A stretch of 64,000 nt of DNA from Acidipropionibacterium thoenii DSM 20276. GTDB lineage: Bacteria; Actinomycetota; Actinomycetes; Propionibacteriales; Propionibacteriaceae. The notes under the pieces were generated by a model, which had not been told where the DNA came from, did no database searches, and saw nothing but the letters and a program-made list of their open reading frames with translations. The stretch lies in contig NZ_AUHZ01000014.1 in NCBI RefSeq assembly GCF_000423445.1, positions 32,091 to 96,090 on the forward strand, read 5' to 3'. Position 1 is the stretch's first letter, and every line of letters begins with the position of its first letter. Below, in pieces: positions 35,632 to 43,971 of this stretch. The position numbers and the translations under genes were made by a program.

Positions 35632-36519
35632 TCAGACGGTCATCAGGCCGGTGATCGCCAGCACCAGCAGCACCACGCCCAGGATCACCCGGTAGACGAT
35701 GAACCCGGTGAACTTGTTGGAGGAGACGAACCTCAACAGCCAGGCGATCGAGAAGTAGGCCACCACCAGGGAGACCAGGGTGGCGATGATGGTGGGGCCC
35801 CAGCCGATCGCCCCGGAACCGCCATTGATGAAGATCTCACCGGCGTCGGTGATCGCCGAGGCGCTGCCGACCGCCTCGTAGACGCCGGCGGCCACCAGGG
35901 CCGGGATGCCCATGAAGAACGACAGCCGGGTGGCGGTCTCCCGGTCGAAGCGTCGGAACAGTCCGGCGGAGATGGTGGCGCCGGAACGGGAGATACCTGG
36001 GAACAGCGGGGCCAGGGCCTGGAAGCAGCCGATGACGACGGCGTCGACCAGGGAGACCTCCTTCATCCCGCGGTGCAGGTCGGTACGCCGGTCGGCGACC
36101 AGCATCACGAGGCTCCAGATGATCAGAGCCCCGGAGACCACCCAGATCGACGACAGCGGCCCCTCGATGGCCTCCTTGAAGATCAGTCCGACCACCGCGA
36201 CCGGGATGGAGCCGATGATGATCCCCCAGCCCAGCGTGTAGTCGGGATCCTCGCGAGCCTCCTTACTCCCCAGGCCCCGGATCCAGGCGACCACGATCCG
36301 GACCAGGTCCTTCCAGAAGTAGATGATCGCCGCCACGATGGCACCGACCTGGATCACCGCGGTGAAGGCCGTGATCCCCACTCCCTGGGTCTTGAACCCC
36401 ATCAGGTGCTCGACGATGCGCAGGTGACCTGTGCTCGAGACGGGCAGAAACTCGGTGATGCCCTCGACGATGCCGAGAATGACAGCCTGCCACCAGTTCA
36501 CGAAGCGGAGCCTTTCCAT
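35632..36519 (-). CDS. uppP: Undecaprenyl-diphosphatase
   Basis: This 295-residue BacA-type membrane phosphatase recycles undecaprenyl diphosphate to the carrier lipid for peptidoglycan synthesis and gives bacitracin tolerance. The motif GIVEGITEFLPVSSTGHLRI (residues 16-35) and the second motif PLFPGISRSGATIS near 165 hold the active-site residues. About eight membrane spans are present. A GTG at 36546, 8 nt behind a TAGGCT hexamer, could be a leaderless start and would add nine residues. The gene is convergent with the SIP gene. Confidence 0.93.
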   Translation of the reverse strand: MERLRFVNWWQAVILGIVEGITEFLPVSSTGHLRIVEHLMGFKTQGVGITAFTAVIQVGAIVAAIIYFWKDLVRIVVAWIRGLGSKEAREDPDYTLGWGIIIGSIPVAVVGLIFKEAIEGPLSSIWVVSGALIIWSLVMLVADRRTDLHRGMKEVSLVDAVVIGCFQALAPLFPGISRSGATISAGLFRRFDRETATRLSFFMGIPALVAAGVYEAVGSASAITDAGEIFINGGSGAIGWGPTIIATLVSLVVAYFSIAWLLRFVSSNKFTGFIVYRVILGVVLLVLAITGLMTV

Positions 36520-36633
36520 CAGGGACGCGCACCGGTCCGGGCGCACAGGCCCACAGCCTAGACGTTCGCCACGTGTTCCCGGGATTCCCACCGCTCCGCG
36601 GGCGCTGCCGACCGGGTCCAGGGCCAGACGGGC

Positions 36634-37290
36634 TCAGAAGTGGATCAGGAGACGCTGTTCGTCGGTGCCGATGGTCCACATCGAGATCCCTGCCAGGCTG
36701 ACCTCCACGGGGGCGAAGCCGGCCACCATCTGCTGCGCCTGGTCCAACTGCGCCGCCGGGACGTGGAATCCGATGCTGACATGGGGGAACCAGGCGGCCG
36801 GCGAGTAGAAGTTGAAGGTGGTGACGCCGTCGGAGGCAAGTCTGTCGTGCAGCCGCCGGTGCGCCAGGCGCAACCGGGCCTCGGGCTCCACGATGAGGGC
36901 CACCACCCCGGAGGCACCCGGCAGCACCTGGGCGCAGGACAGCCTCAGCCGAGTGGGCATTCCGAGCTCGCTGACGGCCCTTCGGACCTGTGCCGCCGGG
37001 TCCGGTCGGCCGACCGGACCGGATCCGGCCTGGATATCCGCCGATCCGGTGCCGCACGCCGCCAGGCAGCACAGGGTGACATGGCCCGGGTAACCGATCA
37101 CCGGTATGCCGGCGCGCCGGAGCCGGGTGCGAATCGCGTCGATGAGGTGCTGGGCCTCCTCGTCGAGGACCAGGGCCAGGCCGTGGGTGAAGGTGACGTC
37201 CGACTGCCAGGAGTCCGGGTTCTCTCCGATCACCTCGGTCGGCGAGATCGCCCCGGCCACCGCCGACTCCCAGATCTGGGAGGTCAGCAC
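36634..37290 (-). CDS. 2H phosphoesterase / 2'-5' RNA ligase-like protein
   Basis: The product of about 218 residues shows the paired HxT/HxS motifs of the 2H family: GHVTLCCLA about 50 residues from the start and PHVSIGFHV near residue 165. Members act on cyclic 2',3' or 1'',2'' phosphodiesters in RNA or nucleotides. The open frame extends back to 37488, 4 bp after the rplI stop, but that extension spans a strong terminator hairpin and reads as low-complexity Pro/Gly. A GTG at 37290 (or 37260, 37233) is therefore more likely. The start is uncertain; the family is fairly firm. Confidence 0.75.
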   Translation of the reverse strand: MLTSQIWESAVAGAISPTEVIGENPDSWQSDVTFTHGLALVLDEEAQHLIDAIRTRLRRAGIPVIGYPGHVTLCCLAACGTGSADIQAGSGPVGRPDPAAQVRRAVSELGMPTRLRLSCAQVLPGASGVVALIVEPEARLRLAHRRLHDRLASDGVTTFNFYSPAAWFPHVSIGFHVPAAQLDQAQQMVAGFAPVEVSLAGISMWTIGTDEQRLLIHF

Positions 37291-37404
37291 CGGACCGGAG
37301 GGCCCGGCGTCACCGCACTGCGGGAGCGCACTGGTGTCAGCCCGCGAATCAGCGGGAACTGGTACGCCCGGGCCCGCCGGGGAGCATCCGGGCCCGCAGA
37401 CACC

Positions 37405-37444
37405 AGCGCCCGGCGACGACCCCTTCGGGTCGCCGCCGGGCGCT
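37405..37444 (-). terminator. Terminator of the rpsF-ssb-rpsR-rplI operon
   Basis: An 18-bp GC-rich stem with one internal mismatch and a short TTC loop (37405-37444) begins about 50 bp after the rplI stop codon. There is no U-tract, as is common in this phylum. Confidence 0.75.
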
Positions 37445-37492
37445 ACCTCAGGGCGTCTCCGGGCCGACACCGGCCAGGAGGCGTCCATCAGG

Positions 37493-37939
37493 TCACTTCG
37501 CGACGGTCTCGACTGCGATGTGGCCCTTGACGGCCTCGTGCAGCTTCACGTTGACGGTGTGGGTGCCGACGGTCTTGATCGGCTTGGTGATCTCGATGGT
37601 CCGCTTGTCGAGGGCGGGGCCCCCGGCGCGCTTGACGGCCAGCACGATGTCGGCGGGGGTGACGGCGCCGAAGAGGCGACCGGAGTCTCCAGCCTGAACC
37701 GGGATCTGGACCTTGAAGTCCTCGAGCTGGCTGCGGATCTCCTCAGCCTGGTCGCGGGTCTTGATCTCCTTGGCCTCGCGGGCCCGCTTGATCTGCGAGA
37801 TCTGAGCCTCGGCGCCGCGGGTCCAACGGATCGCGAAACGCTGCGGCAGCAGGTAGTTACGGCCGTAGCCGTCCTTGACCTCGACGATGTCGCCGGGCTC
37901 CCCGAGCTTCTCGACGGGTGCGGTGAGAATGAGCTTCAT
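37493..37939 (-). CDS. rplI: 50S ribosomal protein L9
   Basis: This 148-residue protein is the normal L9 length. The N-terminal rRNA-binding domain reads MKLILTAPVEKLGEPGDIVE with DGYGRNYLLPQRFA (the L9 signature). A long connecting helix follows and then the C-terminal domain (RLFGAVTPADIVLAV). It is the last gene of the rpsF-ssb-rpsR-rplI operon, 14 bp after rpsR. Confidence 0.97.
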   Translation of the reverse strand: MKLILTAPVEKLGEPGDIVEVKDGYGRNYLLPQRFAIRWTRGAEAQISQIKRAREAKEIKTRDQAEEIRSQLEDFKVQIPVQAGDSGRLFGAVTPADIVLAVKRAGGPALDKRTIEITKPIKTVGTHTVNVKLHEAVKGHIAVETVAK

Positions 37940-37953
37940 ATCAGATCTCCTTC

Positions 37954-38193
37954 TCAGCGAGCGGTCGAGGCGTAGGGCAGCAGCGCGAGTTCACGCGCAT
38001 TCTTGATCGCGATGGCGACCTTCCGCTGATCCTGGACGGTCAGACCGGTCACCCGGCGGGCGCGGATCTTGCCACGCTCGGAGATGAACTTGCGCAGCAG
38101 GGCGATGTCCTTGTAGTTGACCTCGCCGATGTGCACGGTCTTGACGGGGATGATCTTCTTCTTGTTCACAGGCTTGCGCTGTGGACCGGCCAT
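37954..38193 (-). CDS. rpsR: 30S ribosomal protein S18, zinc-ligand-free type
   Basis: This 79-residue protein has the S18 core [20 protein letters not shown] and [10 protein letters not shown]. Where the zinc-binding form carries a CxxC pair and later Cys residues, this one reads [13 protein letters not shown] and LTVQDQRK, with no cysteine at all. It is therefore a C-minus S18, although it occupies the main rpsF-ssb-rpsR-rplI operon. No second S18 is in the window. Confidence 0.96.
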   Translation of the reverse strand: MAGPQRKPVNKKKIIPVKTVHIGEVNYKDIALLRKFISERGKIRARRVTGLTVQDQRKVAIAIKNARELALLPYASTAR

Positions 38194-38346
38194 TGTGGTG
38201 CTCTCCTTATGTCTACGGGATTCATCCCGTGAAAGCCCGGCTCTCGCCGGAATGTGCCTGTCCGTGTCCTGGCCGACGCCTGCCGAGGCAGACGACGCCG
38301 GAAGCGGAACTTGACGTTGCTGATTGGATCCGGGGGAACGTGCGGA

Positions 38347-38949
38347 TCAGAATGGCGGTTCGTCGCTCTGGGCCTGAGCCCACGGGTCGACGCCGCCTCC
38401 GCGGTTGTCCGGAGCCTGATTGGATCCCTGATTGCCCTGGCCGCCCTGGGGGCCGTTGTTCCAGCCTCCCGAGTTGCCAGCAGCACTGTTGCCACCCTGG
38501 GGCGCAGAACCCCAGCCGCCGGAGTTGCCGCCCTGGTTGTAACCACCGGACCTGCCACCCTGGCCGCCCTGACCGCCGCCCGAGGAGGGATTGCGGGTCA
38601 CCTTCGCCGAGGCGTACCTCAGTGCCGGACCCACCTCCTGGACGTCGAGCTCGTGGACGGTGCGCTTGTTGCCGTCGCGGTCCTCATAGGAACGCGCCTT
38701 CAGGTTGCCCTGAACGATGACGCGCATCCCCTTGCTGAGGGACTCCGCGACATTCTCGGCATATCCACGCCATACAGAACAGCTGAGGAACAGTGCCTCA
38801 CCGTCACGCCATTCGTTGGTCTGGCGATCGAAGGTACGCGGGGTGGACGCAACGGTGAAGTTGGCCACCGGCACCCCGTTGGGGGTGAACCGCAGCTCAG
38901 GATCGGCGGTGAGATTGCCGATCACGGTGATGGATGTTTCGCCTGCCAT
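38347..38949 (-). CDS. ssb: Single-stranded DNA-binding protein
   Basis: In this 200-residue protein the N-terminal OB fold (residues 1-110) starts with [20 protein letters not shown] and contains [20 protein letters not shown]. The Gly/Asn/Gln-rich linker of about 70 residues ends in the acidic tip DEPPF, the contact point for partner proteins. It is co-transcribed between rpsF and rpsR. The linker is encoded by a degenerate GGN-rich repeat at about 38395-38590. Confidence 0.97.
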   Translation of the reverse strand: MAGETSITVIGNLTADPELRFTPNGVPVANFTVASTPRTFDRQTNEWRDGEALFLSCSVWRGYAENVAESLSKGMRVIVQGNLKARSYEDRDGNKRTVHELDVQEVGPALRYASAKVTRNPSSGGGQGGQGGRSGGYNQGGNSGGWGSAPQGGNSAAGNSGGWNNGPQGGQGNQGSNQAPDNRGGGVDPWAQAQSDEPPF

Positions 38950-39152
38950 GTGACTCTCCGAATCAAAACGGGGGACGACGTCGTGTCATCCAGACTGCCA
39001 AGCAGCACTGACATTTCTTCATCAGTCGTCATGGACAGCCCGGATCGACGGCATCGTCACCGTCGTTGCCGACTGCGACTCGAGGGCGTTGACCCACGGG
39101 CGGCAGCAGGCAGAGGCAATAGTGCTGGGGGATGTGAGATGCGTGCGGCGCC

Positions 39153-39443
39153 TCAGTGGGCGTCGGGACGCATCACCTTGGTACGCATGATCTTCTCATC
39201 GATCGCGAAGAGGCGATCGACTTCCTGAACGGTCGACGGCTCGCAGGTGACGTCGAGGACGACGTACAGCGCCTCGGACTTCTTCTGGATCTCGTAGGCC
39301 AGCCGACGCTTGCCCCACACATCGACATTGTCGACGGTGCCCTTCTCGTCCTTGACGACCTTCAGGTAACGATCCATGAGGGACTCGACCTGATGCTCAT
39401 CAACGCTGGGATCGACGAGGACCATGACCTCATACTTGCGCAT
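39153..39443 (-). CDS. rpsF: 30S ribosomal protein S6
   Basis: This 96-residue S6 has RKYEVMVLVDPSVDEHQVES at the N-terminus, WGKRRLAYEIQKKSEALYVV in the middle and KIMRTKVMRPD at the end. The ATG at 39443 follows a strong AGGAGGTGGAG site; an upstream extension is not ribosomal-protein-like. First gene of the rpsF-ssb-rpsR-rplI operon. Confidence 0.97.
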   Translation of the reverse strand: MRKYEVMVLVDPSVDEHQVESLMDRYLKVVKDEKGTVDNVDVWGKRRLAYEIQKKSEALYVVLDVTCEPSTVQEVDRLFAIDEKIMRTKVMRPDAH

Positions 39444-39603
39444 ACGCTGACTCCACCTCCTCTGGTCTCGGCGGCCACGGGAAGGTCCCGTGGCAGGAGG
39501 GCGATATGCCCGTCGCGGTGACCGAATTGCCCCGCGACGTCGCTGCCCCGGCATGGGACAGCCAGCTGAACACTCTACCGTGGCGGGCCGGATTCGCCAA
39601 GAC

Positions 39604-39725
39604 GCCGGATCCCCGCCTGCACGCGCGCAGATTAAGCCGCCAGATGTGTACTCGGTGATGGTCGGCCGGATCCCCGCCTGCAGGTGCGCAGATCACTCCC
39701 CAGACGGGGGTTCGTGCAGCTGTGG
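39604..39725. repeat. Imperfect 61-bp tandem duplication upstream of rpsF
   Basis: Units 39604-39664 and 39665-39725 both start with GCCGGATCCCCGCCTGCA and share GCGCAGAT at the same offset, after which they diverge. The second unit runs into the left arm of the inverted-repeat element. The first unit carries a degraded version of that arm. Confidence 0.65.
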
Positions 39726-39760
39726 TTGCAGGAACTGCCGTCTGGGGAGTGATCTGCGCA
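39685..39760. repeat. Inverted-repeat element, copy 1 (perfect 23-bp arms)
   Basis: Arms 39685-39707 and 39738-39760 are perfect 23-bp complements (outer end TGCGCAGATCACTC) around a 30-nt interior. The element ends 7 bp from the efeB stop codon. The sequence, including interior bases GGGGGT-CGTGCAGCTG, recurs at 43882-43957. A terminator-like or REP-like element is plausible. Confidence 0.85.
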
Positions 39761-39766
39761 GGTGTG

Positions 39767-41215
39767 TCAGAGCACTCCCTTGAACAGCTTCTCGGCCACC
39801 CCCTGGTCGGCCGCCCCGATGCCCGGCGGGATCGCGAACAGCGCCGAGGCCTGGTGCTGGAGGTACTCGGTGAGAGCATCGGATCTGGTCATCCGGGTGA
39901 GGATCGGGTAGAAGTTCGTCCTCGGATCGCGCACGAAGGCCACGAAGAACAACCCGGCGTTGATCCGTCCCAGGGAGTCGATCCCGTCGGTGTAGTTGTA
40001 GCCCCGGCGCAGCATCCGGCGTCCCTTGTTCTGCTCGGGGGCGACCACCGCGATGTGCGCATCGGCGGGGATCATGGTCTGACCTGCCCGCTTCGCCGCG
40101 AAATCGGCCGCGGTGAACTCCTGGGAACCCGCGGTGGGCGCAGCCACCGACTGCGGGGCGCCGTACATCTTGTCGCGCCCGATGGTGTCCTCCTGGTCGC
40201 CCAGCCGCAACCGGTCCCAGATCTCCAGGTACATCCTGATCCTGCGGGCCACGAAGTAGCTGCCGCCGGCCATCCAGTCGCCCTGGTCGTCGCCGGGCTG
40301 GACCCACAGGTGCTCATTGAGCTGGGCGAGATCGTCCTCGGCCTTGATGTTGTTGGTGCCGTCCTTGAAGCCGAACAGATTGCGCGGGGTCTGCTGATCG
40401 GTGGAGGTCGAGGAGGTCCGGCCGTAGCCCACCTGGGACCACCTCATGGTGGCCTTGCCGAAGGCGATCCGGGTGAGATTGCGGATCGCGTGCATCGCGA
40501 CCTGGTTGTCGTCGGCGCAGGCCTGGATCATCAGGTCCCCGTCGGACTGGCCCGACTGCAGGGCCTCGTTGGCGAACCTGGGCATCCCCTCGGCGAGGAT
40601 CTCCGGCATTTTCGACTTCAGCCCGAACCGGTCGCGGCCCTTGTCGTCGACGAACAGCCCCCGGCCCACGCCGAAAGTGATCGTCAGTCCCGATGGCGGA
40701 TAGCCCCAGGCCTCCCCGGTGTCGGTGGGGGCGGCCTGCTTGTTGGCCAGCGGCTGGCCGCCGACCAGCTCCCCGGCCGTCATCTGCTCGGCGGCCGTCG
40801 ACCAGTCGCGCAGCAGGATCCGCACCAGCCGGACGTCGACCTCGCGCATGTCGAAGGCCGCAGTGAACATCGAGTCCTGGGCGGGGGTGAGGATGCCGCT
40901 CTGGTGGGCTCCCCGGAAGGGGTAACTGGTCTGGGTCGGGTGACCCGAGGAGGACGCCTCGGCGGCCTCGGCACCGCGGTGGTGGCCCCAGGCGAAGCCG
41001 CCCAGCCCGAAGGCCGCCGCCGCCCCGCCGGACCCGGCGAGGACGGCCCGCCGGGAGACCTTCGGACGGCCGGCCGGCGTCTCCCCCGGGGAGGAGGCAC
41101 CGTCGGACCCCGGCTGCTGGGAGGCGGCGTCACCATCGGCGGGCTGCGCGGGACCGGCGGCGCCGGGGGCCTGCTGCGGATCGGGATCGGGCTGGGACTG
41201 GTGCTCCTGGGTCAT
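39767..41215 (-). CDS. efeB: Dye-decolorizing peroxidase EfeB (Tat-exported)
   Basis: In this 482-residue protein a disordered Pro/Gly/Ser N-terminus of about 50 residues precedes a twin-arginine signal (VSRRAVLAGSGGAAAAFGLG). The DyP domain then carries FGFKDGTNN (GxxDG motif with the catalytic Asp) and a C-terminal RRGYNYTDG and GLFFVAFVRDPRTNF typical of EfeB. It oxidises ferrous iron or extracts iron from heme outside the membrane for the EfeU permease. Last gene of the efeU-efeO-efeB operon, 31 bp after efeO. Confidence 0.93.
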   Translation of the reverse strand: MTQEHQSQPDPDPQQAPGAAGPAQPADGDAASQQPGSDGASSPGETPAGRPKVSRRAVLAGSGGAAAAFGLGGFAWGHHRGAEAAEASSSGHPTQTSYPFRGAHQSGILTPAQDSMFTAAFDMREVDVRLVRILLRDWSTAAEQMTAGELVGGQPLANKQAAPTDTGEAWGYPPSGLTITFGVGRGLFVDDKGRDRFGLKSKMPEILAEGMPRFANEALQSGQSDGDLMIQACADDNQVAMHAIRNLTRIAFGKATMRWSQVGYGRTSSTSTDQQTPRNLFGFKDGTNNIKAEDDLAQLNEHLWVQPGDDQGDWMAGGSYFVARRIRMYLEIWDRLRLGDQEDTIGRDKMYGAPQSVAAPTAGSQEFTAADFAAKRAGQTMIPADAHIAVVAPEQNKGRRMLRRGYNYTDGIDSLGRINAGLFFVAFVRDPRTNFYPILTRMTRSDALTEYLQHQASALFAIPPGIGAADQGVAEKLFKGVL

Positions 41216-41246
41216 CTCATCATCTCGTGGATCAGCATCTCGGCAC

Positions 41247-42653
41247 TCAGTGAAGGATCGTCCCAGGCACCTTGCCCAGCGCCTCGGAGGCCACATTGAC
41301 CTCATCGGAGAAGGTCCGCTGGGCCTTGGTGTAGGCCGAGTCCTTGGGTGCCTCGCCGGCGTCCTTGGGTGCCTCGCCGGCGTCCTTCTGGACCGCGGCG
41401 ATCGTCGAGTAGTCGACGTACTTCACATTGCCCATCGAGTCCTTGCCGTCCTGGTACTTGGCCAGCAGGGAGTTGAGATCCTTGAAGGACTGGGCGACCT
41501 CGGCGTCCAGATCGGCGTCGGCCTTCTTCACCAGGGCCGCGACATTGCCGTAGGCGACCTCGGCACCCTCGACATTGGCCTTGAAGTCCGACAGGTCGGT
41601 GTGGGAGAAGGTCTCCTCCTCGCCGACGATCTTGGAGGTGGCGACCTCCTCGAGCAGGCTGGAGGCTCCAGTGACGACGTCGGTCAGCTTGAGCTTGAAC
41701 TTGCCGGAGGCGCCGTCGATCTTGCCGTAGACCAGGTCGTAGAGGCTCTGGGTGTCCTTGTTCAGCTGGTCGGCGGCGGCCTTGCGGTCGGCCTCCGAGG
41801 CGAACTTGAAGGCCGAGCCGTCGGCGCTGAACAGGTCGGCCTCGATGCGGTGCCAACCGGTCCAGGACTTCAGCACGGCGGGATCGCTGACCTTCTTGCC
41901 GGCATCGGCGGCCAGATCCTGGACGCGCAGGTCCAGAGCGGTGTCCAGGTCCCCGGCCTCTTTGATCCCGAAGGCCTCGGCGGTCGGCTCGATCCGCTCG
42001 TAGTGGCTGCGGGCCACCGGGTAGAGCTCGCGGGCCTTGGCGGTGTCACCACCGGTGTAGGCCTTGGTGAAGGCCTGGGTCTGAGTGACGAGCTGGCCGA
42101 CCTGGTCCTTGACGTAGGAGGTGTAGTTGGTGATCGCCTTGGCCTCCAGCGCAGCGGTGTCCGCGTCGATGGCGGCCCCCGACCCGGCGGTCACAGTGAG
42201 CTTGGCCACCCCCTTGAGAGCGCCGACCATGTTCGGCTTGCAGGCGGTGTAGTAGGTGCCCTGCTCCAGCGCGGTGGTGAAGGTGGTGGTGACGCCGGGG
42301 CCGATGTTCTCCTTCTCCCCCACGATCTGCAGCTTGTTCTCGGTGAGGATCTCGAACTCGTTGGGGACCGACCCCTTGTTGGTGACGGTCACCGTCAGCA
42401 CCCCGCCCGGCACGGTGCTGGTCGACAGCGAGCAGTCATCGTCGGTGATGGTGAAGGTTGGGGCCGAGGCGGAGGCCGAGCCGGCCGGGCCGGAGGCGTC
42501 CTGGACGTTGTCGGTGCAGCCGGTGGCCAGCAGTGCGAGCACGGCGGCGGTCGGCAGGGCGACGCCGGCGCGGGCCAGACGGGTGCGGCCGGGGCGACGA
42601 TCCTGCGGGGCGTCGGAGCCGGCAGGGCGCGCGGAATGGGAGCGAGTGGGCAT
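41247..42653 (-). CDS. efeO: Iron uptake protein EfeO (cupredoxin plus M75 domain lipoprotein)
   Basis: This 468-residue protein has a signal peptide ending at lipobox LLATGC near residue 46, a cupredoxin-like domain (about 60-160, with TVPGGVLTVTVTNKGSVPNE and TYYTACKP) and a C-terminal imelysin/M75 domain with the HYERIEP metal motif near 215 and WHRIEADLF near 270. It binds iron outside the membrane and passes it to EfeU. The ATG at 42653 has GAGGAA 6 nt upstream and is preferred over one at 42671. Near the C-terminus a 21-bp tandem repeat encodes KDAGEAP twice. Confidence 0.93.
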   Translation of the reverse strand: MPTRSHSARPAGSDAPQDRRPGRTRLARAGVALPTAAVLALLATGCTDNVQDASGPAGSASASAPTFTITDDDCSLSTSTVPGGVLTVTVTNKGSVPNEFEILTENKLQIVGEKENIGPGVTTTFTTALEQGTYYTACKPNMVGALKGVAKLTVTAGSGAAIDADTAALEAKAITNYTSYVKDQVGQLVTQTQAFTKAYTGGDTAKARELYPVARSHYERIEPTAEAFGIKEAGDLDTALDLRVQDLAADAGKKVSDPAVLKSWTGWHRIEADLFSADGSAFKFASEADRKAAADQLNKDTQSLYDLVYGKIDGASGKFKLKLTDVVTGASSLLEEVATSKIVGEEETFSHTDLSDFKANVEGAEVAYGNVAALVKKADADLDAEVAQSFKDLNSLLAKYQDGKDSMGNVKYVDYSTIAAVQKDAGEAPKDAGEAPKDSAYTKAQRTFSDEVNVASEALGKVPGTILH

Positions 42654-42675
42654 GAGGTTCCTCGGGTTCATGGCG

Positions 42676-43680
42676 TCAGGACGCCGTGTGAAGGGGTTCG
42701 TGGTGGCCTGCTGAGGGCTGTCCGGGAGTGCTGCGGGAGGCGATCTGGCGGCTGGATCTGCCCGGTGCGCCCTCGGTGCTGCCGGGAACGGCCGCCGGTG
42801 ATCCATCGGGCTTCGCGGCCTCTCCCGAGCGGATGGCGTCCCCTCGGTGCAGCCGTCCGCTCACCTGGAGGATGAACAGCGTCATCACCGGGACCAGATA
42901 GACCCACCAGGCGATCACCTGCAGGACGGTCGGGGCGAGGTTGACCTGGAACATCGCGACCGCCACGACGTAGAGCCAGTAGATCGGCGACGAGGTGCTC
43001 GGCAGCCAGGTCGAGTAGTCCCAGGCGTGGGTCATGATCCCCGGCAGGACGCCGGCCTCCTGGAGGTCACCGATCCCGTAGGAGACGATCCCGGCGGCGA
43101 CCAGGATGAGGAAGGCTCCGGTGGCGGCGAAGAAGGCCCGCATGTTGATGCGCAGCGCCCCTCGGTAGACCAGCCAGCCGAGCAGCACGGCGGCCGCCAG
43201 CCCGGTGACGACACCGGCGGTGGTGGCCACCGAGTTGGTCTGCACCGAGGACTTCACCGTCGCCCAGATGAACAGCGCGGTCTCGACCCCCTCCCGTCCG
43301 ACCGCCAGGATGGCGATCCAGACGACCCCCCAGCCGGATCGGTGGGAGCTGAGCGAACGGCTCAGGTCGGACTCCAGGTCGCCCTTGAGCTTGCGGGAGT
43401 TCTCCCCCATCCAGAAGACCATCCAGGTGACCATCGCCACCGCGACCAGCGACAGCCCGCCGCCGAGGATCTCCTGGGCCTGGAAGGTGAGGGTCTTGGG
43501 GCCCCAGGTGAGGATGGCGCCGATGCCCAGCGGGATCAGGGCGGCCAGGCCGACCCCGAGCCACAACTTGCCGATCAGATCGCGCCGGCCGGACTTCACC
43601 AGGTACGCGTAGATGATGCCGACGACCAAGGAGGCCTCGAACCCCTCGCGCAGAGCGATGAGAAGGTTGGCGACGAACAT
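42676..43680 (-). CDS. efeU: Iron permease EfeU (FTR1 family)
   Basis: This 334-residue membrane protein has seven or more spans. The two REGxE iron-binding motifs are REGFEASLVVG (residues 11-21) and REGVETALFIW near 130. The last 55 residues form a charged cytoplasmic tail. First gene of the efe operon; the ATG follows GGATGGAGAG. An IdeR/DtxR-type box lies 37-55 bp upstream, so iron repression of the whole operon is likely. Confidence 0.95.
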   Translation of the reverse strand: MFVANLLIALREGFEASLVVGIIYAYLVKSGRRDLIGKLWLGVGLAALIPLGIGAILTWGPKTLTFQAQEILGGGLSLVAVAMVTWMVFWMGENSRKLKGDLESDLSRSLSSHRSGWGVVWIAILAVGREGVETALFIWATVKSSVQTNSVATTAGVVTGLAAAVLLGWLVYRGALRINMRAFFAATGAFLILVAAGIVSYGIGDLQEAGVLPGIMTHAWDYSTWLPSTSSPIYWLYVVAVAMFQVNLAPTVLQVIAWWVYLVPVMTLFILQVSGRLHRGDAIRSGEAAKPDGSPAAVPGSTEGAPGRSSRQIASRSTPGQPSAGHHEPLHTAS

Positions 43681-43716
43681 GGGCTCTCCATCCCGTTCCG
43701 GACGACCCGGGACGTG

Positions 43717-43735
43717 TTAGGCAAGCCTTACCTAA
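43717..43735 (-). promoter_or_regulatory. IdeR/DtxR-type iron box
   Basis: The 19-mer TTAGGCAAGCCTTACCTAA is a near-perfect palindrome that matches the IdeR/DtxR consensus (TTAGGTTAGSCTAACCTAA) at the outer positions. It lies directly upstream of efeU and should repress efeUOB when iron is sufficient. Confidence 0.85.
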
Positions 43736-43881
43736 CCATTCATGGTGGCGGTCGTCAACCCATGTCCACCACCTGGTCAGACCATCTGGTCCACTCCTCG
43801 GTCAGTGCCTCTGACAGCGGGATTCAGTGCCGCCGGATGGCAGGGATTGACAGCGCCACAGGGCTGGCCGAGGGCGGTGGG

Positions 43882-43957
43882 TGCGCAGATCACTCCGCAG
43901 ACGGGGGTCCGTGCAGCTGCCAGTGCACCAGCCCTCGTCTGGGGAGTGATCTGCGCA
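43882..43957. repeat. Inverted-repeat element, copy 2
   Basis: Arms 43882-43903 and 43936-43957 (22 bp, one mismatch) and the interior GGGGGT-CGTGCAGCTG match copy 1 at 39685-39760. It lies 15 bp beyond the stop codon of the rhodanese gene, the same relation to a minus-strand gene as copy 1. Confidence 0.85.
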
Positions 43958-43971
43958 GCTTCTGGCTCCGG

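Noticed and set aside
43785..43880. Possible small gene between efeU and the repeat element
   Set aside because: No start with a ribosome site and no protein-like frame; it looks like plain intergenic DNA.
40072..43960. CRISPR-like or integron-like interpretation of the repeated hairpins near efeUOB
   Set aside because: There are only two full copies, 4.2 kb apart, each behind a stop codon. There are no spacers, cas genes or integrase.
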